Part shown: one piece after another, positions 7,531 to 14,330 of the stretch
How the letters are laid out: every line of letters starts with the position of its first letter
Numbering within the stretch: position 1 is the stretch's first letter
Assembly (NCBI GenBank): GCA_038107835.1
Contig: JAYNHH010000024.1
Span: 1-40,178 of the forward strand
DNA: 40,178 bases
Direction: 5' to 3'
Source: MED-G116 sp038107835
Lineage (GTDB): Bacteria; Pseudomonadota; Alphaproteobacteria; Puniceispirillales; Puniceispirillaceae
Position numbers and translations under genes: made by a program
The notes under the pieces: model-generated
What the model was told of the DNA's origin: nothing
Seen by the model: only the letters and a program-made list of their open reading frames with translations
Database searches by the model: none

Positions 7531-8430
7531 ATGGCAGCGACCATTGAGCAGATTCGGCAGGCAGCAGAAGATTGGTCGATTGAGGTGACACCGACAGGTG
7601 CCACCAAGATTGAGAGTTTCCGCGATTGCCTTGCTCCGGGAACAACGGTGAACGTTACCTTTCTGCCAGGCAGTGATCCGATGGATACGATTGCGGTGGC
7701 GCAACGCCTGCATGATGATGGCATGAAGCCAGTGCCGCACCTTGCCGCCAGGTCATTGCGTGATGCGGATCAGCTTGATGAACTCTTGGCAGCTTTCACC
7801 GCCAAAGCAGGCGTCAGTGAGGTTCTCGTGATTGGTGGCGGCGTCGACAATCCGGTCGGCCAATTTTCCGATTCCATGCAGGTACTCGATACGGGATTGA
7901 TCCAGAAACATGGCATCCGCTCCATCGGTGTTGCCGGCCATCCCGAGGGAAGTCCCGATATCAGCGATGACGAGATTGCCGAGGCTCTGGCGGCGAAGAA
8001 TGCACTCGCCGTTCGTGAAGGGCTGGATCTTTATATCGAAACCCAATTCTGTTTCGAGGCGGATATCGTTTTGGACTGGGAGAGGGCGATACGTGCTGCC
8101 GGCAACAAATTGCCCATCCGCATCGGCATTCCGGGGCCAGCCACGATCAAAACACTGTTCCGCTTCGCCCAGATTTCGGGGATTGGTCCATCAATGCGCT
8201 TCATCTCGAAACAGGCCCGCAATGTTGCCAAATTGATGACGGTACAATCACCACACCTGCTGCTCGATGGCCTTGCACAGGGAATGGCAGGGGATCCAGA
8301 CTGTCTGATCCGTCATTTCCATTTCTACCCCTTCGGTGGCTTTGCCAAAACCGCGGCTTACGCCCAGGCAATCGCCGACGGAAAAATTGAAACATTGCCG
8401 AAAGGCGGCTTTGAGGTTATCGCCGCCTAG
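7531..8430 (+). CDS. Methylenetetrahydrofolate reductase family protein (MetF-like)
   Basis: A 299-residue TIM-barrel protein of the MTHFR family, which interconverts 5-methyl-THF and 5,10-methylene-THF using FAD. Visible features are 'IEVTPTGATKIESFRDCLAP' at the first strand, 'TVNVTFLPGSDPMDTIAVA', the FAD-site stretch 'GVSEVLVIGGGVDNPVGQF', 'IGVAGHPEGSPDISDDEI' and 'LYIETQFCFEADIVLDW'. It diverges from canonical MetF and looks like the MetF2-type forms seen in methyl-group catabolism, where the reaction would run in the oxidative direction. The ATG at 7531 has GAGG 6 bases upstream. The methyltransferase follows 28 bases later. Direction of the reaction is inferred from context. Confidence 0.85.
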   Translation: MAATIEQIRQAAEDWSIEVTPTGATKIESFRDCLAPGTTVNVTFLPGSDPMDTIAVAQRLHDDGMKPVPHLAARSLRDADQLDELLAAFTAKAGVSEVLVIGGGVDNPVGQFSDSMQVLDTGLIQKHGIRSIGVAGHPEGSPDISDDEIAEALAAKNALAVREGLDLYIETQFCFEADIVLDWERAIRAAGNKLPIRIGIPGPATIKTLFRFAQISGIGPSMRFISKQARNVAKLMTVQSPHLLLDGLAQGMAGDPDCLIRHFHFYPFGGFAKTAAYAQAIADGKIETLPKGGFEVIAA

Positions 8431-8458
8431 AGGGGCAGCGTAAACGGAGACATAAAAC

Positions 8459-9361
8459 ATGACCAAGACACTGATTTCATCAGACAAAAAAGAAATCACC
8501 ATCGGCTTTGACTCACCGTTTTGCGTGATTGGTGAGCGGATCAACCCCACCGGCAGAAAGCTGCTTGCTGCCGAAATGGCCGCAGGTGATTACAGCCGGG
8601 TGATCTCTGATGCCGTCGCCCAGGTGGAAGCTGGCGCGACTATGCTCGATGTCAACGCCGGTATTCCGATGGCCGATGAACCTGCCATTCTGGCTGAGGC
8701 GATCAGGCTCGTACAGGATGTGGTCGATGTGCCGCTTGCCATCGACAGTTCAATTGTTGCCGCACTGGAATCCGGCCTGTCCGTCTATAAGGGCAAGCCG
8801 CTGGTCAATTCGGTCACCGGCGAGGAGGAACGCCTCGAGGTTGTTTTGCCGCTTGTGAAGAAATACAACGCTGCCGTTGTTGCCATTTCGAATGACGAGA
8901 CGGGAATTTCAGAAGATCCGAATGTCCGCTATGATGTTGCCAGGAAAATTGTTGAGCGTGCCGAGGATTATGGCATTCCCCGCGAGGATGTGGTGGTTGA
9001 TCCACTGATCATGCCGGTTGGCGCGATCAACCTTGCTGGCCGTTCGGCCCTTGATTTGATCATTCGCCTGCGCAACGAGTTGAAGGTGAACACCACCTGT
9101 GGGGCATCAAACATTTCCTTCGGGCTGCCAAATCGGCATGGACTCAACGCTGCCTTCCTGTCGATGGCTGCAGGAGCTGGCATGACCTCGGCTATCATGA
9201 ATCCGCTTCACGCCGAGGAAATGACAGGTATCATGGGTGCCAATGTAATGAATGGCAATGATCCGGAATGCCGGAGATGGATCGAGAAATTCCGCGAACC
9301 TGCAGCGCAGGGTGAGGGCGGTCGTGAGCGACGGCAGACACGCCGCCGGCGCAGCGCCTGA
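8459..9361 (+). CDS. Methyltetrahydrofolate:corrinoid methyltransferase (pterin-binding domain)
   Basis: A 300-residue protein with a single pterin-binding (dihydropteroate synthase-like) TIM barrel. It opens 'FCVIGERINPTGRKLLAAEM', then 'GATMLDVNAGIPMADEPAIL', 'VPLAIDSSIVAALESGL', 'VNSVTGEEERL', 'AVVAISNDETGISEDPN' and 'VVVDPLIMPVGA'. These match MeTr/AcsE- and MtgA-type enzymes that move methyl groups between THF and a corrinoid protein. No B12 domain is fused, consistent with the separate carrier at 5641. In this operon it should accept the methyl group from the carrier to make methyl-THF. The C-terminus ends in an Arg-rich tail (GGRERRQTRRRRSA) not needed for the barrel. RACo follows 32 bases downstream. 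Confidence 0.9.
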   Translation: MTKTLISSDKKEITIGFDSPFCVIGERINPTGRKLLAAEMAAGDYSRVISDAVAQVEAGATMLDVNAGIPMADEPAILAEAIRLVQDVVDVPLAIDSSIVAALESGLSVYKGKPLVNSVTGEEERLEVVLPLVKKYNAAVVAISNDETGISEDPNVRYDVARKIVERAEDYGIPREDVVVDPLIMPVGAINLAGRSALDLIIRLRNELKVNTTCGASNISFGLPNRHGLNAAFLSMAAGAGMTSAIMNPLHAEEMTGIMGANVMNGNDPECRRWIEKFREPAAQGEGGRERRQTRRRRSA

Positions 9362-9393
9362 ACCATTAAGACAGACCTTTTATAGTTGGAACA

Positions 9394-11445
9394 ATGACCG
9401 ACGACAGCAGCGCAAGATCTGGGAAATCGCCGGATGAGGTGAAAGTCATTTTCACCCCATCAGGCAGACAGGGCCATGTTCCCGCTGGGACGACTGTGCT
9501 GCAGGCAGCGCGTACCCTCGGTGTTGACATCGACTCCGTTTGCGGTGGGCGCGCCTTGTGTGGGCGTTGTCAGATTACGGTTGGCAGTGGTGAGTTTGCC
9601 AAACATGGCATCACCTCGGGTGCTGACAGCCTTGGAGATGTGACCGCTGTTGAGACCCGCTATGCAGATAAAAAGGGGCTTGGCGATGGTCGGCGCCTGT
9701 CCTGTCAGTCGCTGCTTTGTGGTGATGTGGTGATTGATGTCCCACCTGAAAGTCAGGTCCATAACCAGCTTGTGCGCAAGGCGGCAGATGATCGGCAGAT
9801 CGAGATGGATCCGATTGTCCGCCTGTGCCTCGTTGAGGTGCGCGAACCGGACATGCACGAACCCTCGGGTGATTTTCGCCGTCTGGTGGAGGCGGTGGAG
9901 GCGCAATGGCCGGATCGTGTCACCGGCAGCATCAGCTGTGATCTGAATATTCTGCAATCCCTGCAACCGGTGTTGCGTGCCGGCAAATGGCAGGTGACGG
10001 TGGCACTTCGTGATGGGCATCACATTGTCGGCATCTGGCCCGGCCTGAAGGACCGCATTGCCGGCGTTGCCATTGATGTGGGATCGACGACCATGTCGGC
10101 GCATCTGTGCGACATGGTCACTGGCGAGGTTCTGGCCTCAACCGGTGCGATGAACCCACAGATCCGCTTTGGCGAGGATCTGATGAGCCGTGTTTCCTAT
10201 GGGATCATGAACCCCGGCGGTGACAGAGAGATGACAGCTGCGGTCATTGAAGGTTTACAGAGCCTGATATCGGGCGCTGCGGAACAGGCCGGCCTGACCC
10301 CTGAGGATGTTCTGGAAATTGTGCTTGTCGGCAATCCGGTGATGCACCATCTGCTGCTTGGAATCGATCCGGTTGAACTTGGTGGTGCGCCTTTCGCCCT
10401 TGCGGTTGATACCGCCGTTGAAATTCGTGCGAGCGAGCTTGGCCTTGACGTTCATCCGGGCGCGCGTGTTTATGTTCTGCCCTGCATCGCCGGTCATGTC
10501 GGCGCTGATGCTGCGGGGGTGGTTCTGGCCGAGGCCCCACAGAAACATGATGAATATACGCTTGTAGTTGATGTCGGCACCAATGCCGAAATTGTCGTTG
10601 GCAATTCGCAGCGGATGCTTGCTGCCTCGTCACCCACAGGTCCGGCTTTCGAGGGGGCGCAGATTTCCTCTGGCCAGCGCGCCGCGCCCGGTGCGATTGA
10701 GCGCATTCGCATCGACAGGGACACGCTTGAACCCCGGTTTCGGGTGATTGGCGTTGACCAATGGTCTGATCAGGCGGGCTTTGACGAGGCGGTGAAGGCG
10801 ACCGGCATAACTGGGATTTGTGGTTCGGGGATCATTGAGGTGTTGGGGGAGATGTATCTTGCCGGAATCATTTCGATGGACGGCGTTGTCGATGGTCAAA
10901 AGGCCGATCAATCGGCCCGTATCGAAGCTGATGGCCGCACGTTCTGCTACCGCATTTCAGAGAATGTAACTGTCACGCAGAATGATGTGCGTGCGATCCA
11001 GCTTGCCAAGGCCGCTCTTTATGCTGGTTTCCGGCTGCTGATGGACAAGATGCAGATCAAAGCCATCGACAGGGTTGTTCTGGCGGGTGCCTTCGGCACA
11101 CATATCGACCCGAAATATGCGATGGTGCTTGGGATGATCCCCGATTGTCAGCTGGGAAATGTCCGCGCTGCTGGCAATTCGGCTGGGGCCGGGGCGCGGA
11201 TGGCGCTGCTCAATCGTGGTGCCCGCCGCGAGATCGAGGCTGTTGTCCGTGACATTGAAAAGATCGAAACGGCCATCGAACCATCGTTTCAGGACCATTT
11301 TGTCAAGGCGATGGCGATCCCGCATAAAAGCGATCCCTATGCAAGGCTCGCTGCCGAGGTTGAGCTGCCTGAGCGCATTCTGACGGCTGAGGACGCCCCG
11401 GCCATCGAGGGTGGCCGCCGCCGTGGTGGCCGCCGCCGTGCCTAG
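9394..11445 (+). CDS. RACo-type reductive activator of corrinoid proteins (2Fe-2S plus ASKHA ATPase domain)
   Basis: A 683-residue protein of the DUF4445/RACo family, which uses ATP and a reduced Fe-S cluster to return inactive Co(II) corrinoid to Co(I). The N-terminal ferredoxin domain has C50-x5-C56-x2-C59 ('CGGRALCGRC') and C104 ('RRLSCQSLLCG'), a plant-type 2Fe-2S pattern. The ASKHA domain starts near residue 225 ('GVAIDVGSTTMSAHLCDMV'), with 'NPQIRFGEDLMSRVSYG', 'EIVLVGNPVMHHLLLGIDP', 'VVDVGTNAEIVVG' and 'GICGSGIIEVLGEMYLAGI' as typical later motifs. The C-terminus is an Arg/Gly tail (EGGRRRGGRRRA). It is last in the operon and converges on ccmD with only 4 bases between the stop codons. 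Confidence 0.92.
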   Translation: MTDDSSARSGKSPDEVKVIFTPSGRQGHVPAGTTVLQAARTLGVDIDSVCGGRALCGRCQITVGSGEFAKHGITSGADSLGDVTAVETRYADKKGLGDGRRLSCQSLLCGDVVIDVPPESQVHNQLVRKAADDRQIEMDPIVRLCLVEVREPDMHEPSGDFRRLVEAVEAQWPDRVTGSISCDLNILQSLQPVLRAGKWQVTVALRDGHHIVGIWPGLKDRIAGVAIDVGSTTMSAHLCDMVTGEVLASTGAMNPQIRFGEDLMSRVSYGIMNPGGDREMTAAVIEGLQSLISGAAEQAGLTPEDVLEIVLVGNPVMHHLLLGIDPVELGGAPFALAVDTAVEIRASELGLDVHPGARVYVLPCIAGHVGADAAGVVLAEAPQKHDEYTLVVDVGTNAEIVVGNSQRMLAASSPTGPAFEGAQISSGQRAAPGAIERIRIDRDTLEPRFRVIGVDQWSDQAGFDEAVKATGITGICGSGIIEVLGEMYLAGIISMDGVVDGQKADQSARIEADGRTFCYRISENVTVTQNDVRAIQLAKAALYAGFRLLMDKMQIKAIDRVVLAGAFGTHIDPKYAMVLGMIPDCQLGNVRAAGNSAGAGARMALLNRGARREIEAVVRDIEKIETAIEPSFQDHFVKAMAIPHKSDPYARLAAEVELPERILTAEDAPAIEGGRRRGGRRRA

Positions 11446-11449
11446 GCGG

Positions 11450-11611
11450 TTAGTGTCGCTGATCCTGATCGCTGAGCGAAGCGAGTATTTCGGCGCTTCT
11501 TTTGGCCTTTTTCCAGCTGGTATAGCCAATCCAGGCCATCGCCACCGCCGTAAGCAGATAGCAGGGCCAGACAAAGGCGGCATAGCCACCCATTGAGAAA
11601 AACGCGCTCAT
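11450..11611 (-). CDS. ccmD: Haem exporter protein CcmD
   Basis: A 53-residue protein starting MSAFFSMGGYAAFVWPCYLL, the classic CcmD opening, with one transmembrane helix ('GGYAAFVWPCYLLTAVAMAW') followed by the basic cytoplasmic stretch 'TSWKKAKRSAEIL'. CcmD stabilises the CcmC-CcmE haem-handling complex in cytochrome c maturation system I. Its ATG overlaps the last four bases of ccmC (ATGA type), so translation is coupled. Its small size makes it easy to miss. Confidence 0.9.
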   Translation of the reverse strand: MSAFFSMGGYAAFVWPCYLLTAVAMAWIGYTSWKKAKRSAEILASLSDQDQRH

Positions 11612-12360
11612 TGCCCGGCCTCGCTGGCGGCCGCCGGCTGGCGGCTGCGCCGAAGCTGCAGGCTGGTGATGCGTCGCTCGATCAGCAATGTTTTCATCCG
11701 CAGAATGACCACTGCGGCAAAATAAAGATGAAAGCCTCCAAGCATCAGCAACAACGGCGTCAGCATCGCCGGATCAACCGAGACACCACCACTGCGGATC
11801 AGGCTTGCCGGCTGATGCAGTGTGTTCCACCAATCAACCGAAAATTTCACGATCGGCACATTCAGCACCCCGACAAGTGCCAGCAATGCAGCTGGCCGGC
11901 TGCCGCGCTCCACCCTGTCAAAGCCGTTCGCCAGCGCAATCACGGCAACATAGAAAAAGAACAGGATCAACATTGACGTCAGCCGCGCGTCCCAGACCCA
12001 CCAGGCACCCCACATCGGCTTCCCCCACAGCGACCCCGTGACAAGCGTCAGCATGGCAAAGACAGCCCCCACCGGCGCCATCGCCCGCAGCGCAACATCA
12101 GCCAGCGGATGCCGCCAGACGATATAGAACAGCGCGCAGATGCCCATCGCCACATATCCCAATGTTGCCAACCAGGCAGCTGGAACATGCACATACATGA
12201 TGCGCACCGTGTCTCCCTGCTGGTAATCAGCTGGCGAGGCGATTAGCCCGTAATAAAGTCCAGCCATCAACAGCCCGGATGCCACGACGACAAGTGGCCA
12301 GAACAGCGCGTCGGCAATTCTGACAAAGCGTGTGGGGTTGGCGAAATAATCAAACATCAT
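11608..12360 (-). CDS. ccmC: Haem exporter protein CcmC
   Basis: A 250-residue inner-membrane protein with six predicted helices. The periplasmic WWD haem-binding motif is clear in 'GKPMWGAWWVWDARLTSMLI', between conserved histidines in 'IMYVHVPAAWLATLGYV' and 'WWNTLHQPASLI'. CcmC loads haem onto CcmE in system I cytochrome c biogenesis. It overlaps ccmB by 4 bases upstream and ccmD by 4 bases downstream, so the four genes form one tightly coupled operon on the minus strand. Confidence 0.96.
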   Translation of the reverse strand: MMFDYFANPTRFVRIADALFWPLVVVASGLLMAGLYYGLIASPADYQQGDTVRIMYVHVPAAWLATLGYVAMGICALFYIVWRHPLADVALRAMAPVGAVFAMLTLVTGSLWGKPMWGAWWVWDARLTSMLILFFFYVAVIALANGFDRVERGSRPAALLALVGVLNVPIVKFSVDWWNTLHQPASLIRSGGVSVDPAMLTPLLLMLGGFHLYFAAVVILRMKTLLIERRITSLQLRRSRQPAAASEAGQ

Positions 12361-13031
12361 GTTCCCCCATCATCGTCCGCCTCGCCAAGCGCTGCCGCAG
12401 CCACGGGCGGAGCGATGGCCAGCAGGACAGCCATGATGGCTCCCAGCAATTTCAGATGTGGTGTCAGTAGCAGGCCGGTCTCAGGCGCCGATGCCAGCAC
12501 CCCGAAGATCAACACTGGAACCGCCAGCGGCAGGACCAGCAACGCCATCAGGCCGCCCCCATGGCGCGCGCCGGTGGCAAGGCTGGCACCAATCACCCCA
12601 AGCAGGGTCAATGACGCTGTGCCAATGGCAAGCGCGATCAACAGGCTTGGCAGCACCCAGGGGTCGATCTGCAGCAACAGGCCGATGAGCGGCGCCGCCA
12701 GCAAAATCGGCAGGCCGCTGACCAGCCAGTGCGAGATTGCCTTGGCAATCACATAGGCAAAAAGTGGCAGCTTCGAGAGCGCTACCTGATCCAGCCAGCC
12801 ATCGCGCAAATCAGCCGCAAACAGCCGGTCAAAACCGGCAAGGATCGACAGAAAGGCGGCGATCCACAGCAACGGCACGGCAAGCGGTTGCAAAATTTCC
12901 GGCTGTGGGCCGATGGCCAGTGGAAACATGGTCACGATGATTACGAAGAACAGCAGGATCACGCCGATATCCAGCCGGCTTGCCCAGGCAATCGACAAAT
13001 CGCGTCTGATCTGATGGATGAAACCGTTCAT
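12357..13031 (-). CDS. ccmB: Haem exporter membrane subunit CcmB
   Basis: A 224-residue polytopic membrane protein. The start (MNGFIHQIRRDLSIAWASRL) and 'LLWIAAFLSILAGFDRLFAADLRDG' match CcmB, as do 'LDQVALSKLPLFAYVIAKA' and the six hydrophobic helices. With CcmA it forms the ABC-type exporter whose ATP hydrolysis releases holo-CcmE from CcmC. The start overlaps the ccmA stop by 4 bases and the stop overlaps the ccmC start by 4 bases. Confidence 0.95.
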   Translation of the reverse strand: MNGFIHQIRRDLSIAWASRLDIGVILLFFVIIVTMFPLAIGPQPEILQPLAVPLLWIAAFLSILAGFDRLFAADLRDGWLDQVALSKLPLFAYVIAKAISHWLVSGLPILLAAPLIGLLLQIDPWVLPSLLIALAIGTASLTLLGVIGASLATGARHGGGLMALLVLPLAVPVLIFGVLASAPETGLLLTPHLKLLGAIMAVLLAIAPPVAAAALGEADDDGGT

Positions 13032-13924
13032 TTCTCCGGTGCCTCTTCGGCAGAAGACTCAGATGCGGTGGGTTCACCAACTCTCCGCGACGCCAGCATC
13101 ACATTCACGCCCTCGTCGGCGCTGTCACTCAGCGCCAGCACCTCAGGCTGGGCATAGGGAGCCAGCGGCAGATGCGTTGCTGCCATCACCAGACCATTGC
13201 GGCCAAGATGGTGGCTGATCATACTGTCGAGAACCTGCATCGTATCAATATCCAACCCGACACTTGGTTCATCCAGTAACCAGAGTGCGCCCGGTGGCCC
13301 CAGCAGCAGACGGGCAAGGGCGAAACGCCGACGCTGCCCACGCGACAGCACGCGTGTTGGCAGATTGGCGAAGGGAACCGCGTTCAGCTGACCGATGGCA
13401 TCCTCGATCCTGCTCTCGGCATCAGCAACATCATTCATCTCGGCCCAGCTGGTAAGATTCTGCCGCCCGGACAACACCCCTGAAACACCATCCTGATGCC
13501 CGACATACAAAATCGGTACGGTGCAGCTGATGCTGCCACGCACCGTTGTCAGACGTCTTGAAATGGCGCGGAGAAGCGAGGATTTTCCCGAACCGTTCGG
13601 ACCGGTCAGCAGGGTCATCTGTCCCGGCCTCATTTCATGGTTTATATTCTGCTGGATGAGCCGCTCACCCCGCATAATGGCGACATCATGGAGACGCAGC
13701 GCTGGTGCCATCTGGACATTGCGCTCTGGCTTCTTGGCGTTGGCGGGGCTTGCCTTTGCGGCCTTTTCTGCTGGCTTTCTGGCAGCTTTGCTGTCAGCCA
13801 TCTTCGCCGTTTTTGTGGCTGTCGCCCTGCGCGCCTTTTTGGCGGTGGCGGCGGTTGGCCGGTCACGGCTTGCGGCACCACGCGATGCGGCTTTCCTGCG
13901 GATGCTGTCGGCTTTGCTCTCCAT
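13028..13924 (-). CDS. ccmA: Haem exporter ATP-binding subunit CcmA with long basic N-terminal extension
   Basis: ABC ATPase of the CcmABCD complex. The core begins near residue 72 ('MAPALRLHDVAIMRGERLI'). Walker A is 'LLTGPNGSGKSSLLRAI', the signature is 'LSRGQRRRFALARL', Walker B is 'ALWLLDEPSVGLD' and the switch His is in 'MAATHLPL'. The frame from ATG 13924 encodes 298 residues, whereas CcmA is usually 200-220. The extra 70 residues are Ala/Lys/Arg-rich (such as 'KAARKPAEKAAKASPANAKK') and look disordered. ACAGGG precedes the 13924 ATG and a stop codon lies just upstream; the M72 alternative at 13711 has no clear ribosome site, so the long form is favoured. First gene of the operon. Confidence 0.93.
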   Translation of the reverse strand: MESKADSIRRKAASRGAASRDRPTAATAKKARRATATKTAKMADSKAARKPAEKAAKASPANAKKPERNVQMAPALRLHDVAIMRGERLIQQNINHEMRPGQMTLLTGPNGSGKSSLLRAISRRLTTVRGSISCTVPILYVGHQDGVSGVLSGRQNLTSWAEMNDVADAESRIEDAIGQLNAVPFANLPTRVLSRGQRRRFALARLLLGPPGALWLLDEPSVGLDIDTMQVLDSMISHHLGRNGLVMAATHLPLAPYAQPEVLALSDSADEGVNVMLASRRVGEPTASESSAEEAPEK

Positions 13925-14080
13925 AAGCCCTGTTTAGCGAAAACCGAGCCTAGCGGCTAGAGGCAAACACGCCGCAGGGATGCTGATTTAGCTGTAAACT
14001 TTAATGGTGGAGGGTGAAATGGCTGAATGATGGTATCTGTCCATGGCTATCGACAACCGATCCAAAGCGGATAAATGGGC

Positions 14081-14109
14081 TGGAAAATCTACTGGTTTGG
14101 TTCTATAAT
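14081..14109 (+). promoter_or_regulatory. Candidate sigma-70 promoter for acnB
   Basis: TGGAAA, 17-base spacer, TATAAT. If used, transcription starts near 14116, leaving a 5' leader of about 215 bases that would include the 17-bp repeats. A second -10 at 14239 could give a shorter leader. Confidence 0.45.
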
Positions 14110-14174
14110 GCGCCGCACGTCTGGTCCGTCTTTTTTCAGGGTTTGTCTGCCGGGAAATGCCCGGTTATCGCCGC

Positions 14175-14225
14175 GGCCTGACATCTTCTTAGGCCTGAAA
14201 TCTGCTTAGGCCTGGCATCCGCTTT
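14175..14225 (+). repeat. Three tandem 17-bp repeats upstream of acnB
   Basis: Three head-to-tail units with exact 17-base period: GGCCTGACATCTTCTTA, GGCCTGAAATCTGCTTA and GGCCTGGCATCCGCTTT. The GGCCTG core is identical in all three and the spacers are near-identical. The array ends 13 bases before the TATAAT at 14239-14244 and covers the place where its -35 element would lie, so it may be a multi-site operator; replication slippage is the alternative. Confidence 0.8.
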
Positions 14226-14330
14226 GGGGTGTCCCTAATATAATCATTTGTGCGTCAGTGCCGCTGATTCGTTCCTGGCGGGTTCCGGGTCTGGCTGCGA
14301 GGCACCTACAAACAGTCAGCAAGGAACGTC

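Larger units (their letters stand above)
13925..14330. promoter_or_regulatory. Divergent intergenic region ccmA-acnB
   Basis: A 406-base gap without a supported gene. It must hold promoters for ccmA (leftward) and acnB (rightward). On the plus strand TGGAAA (14081-14086) and TATAAT (14104-14109) are separated by 17 bases, a good sigma-70 spacing with a 4/6 match at -35. A second perfect TATAAT lies at 14239-14244 with a poor -35, directly after a triple 17-bp repeat. AAGGAA lies 5 bases before the acnB ATG. Confidence 0.5.
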
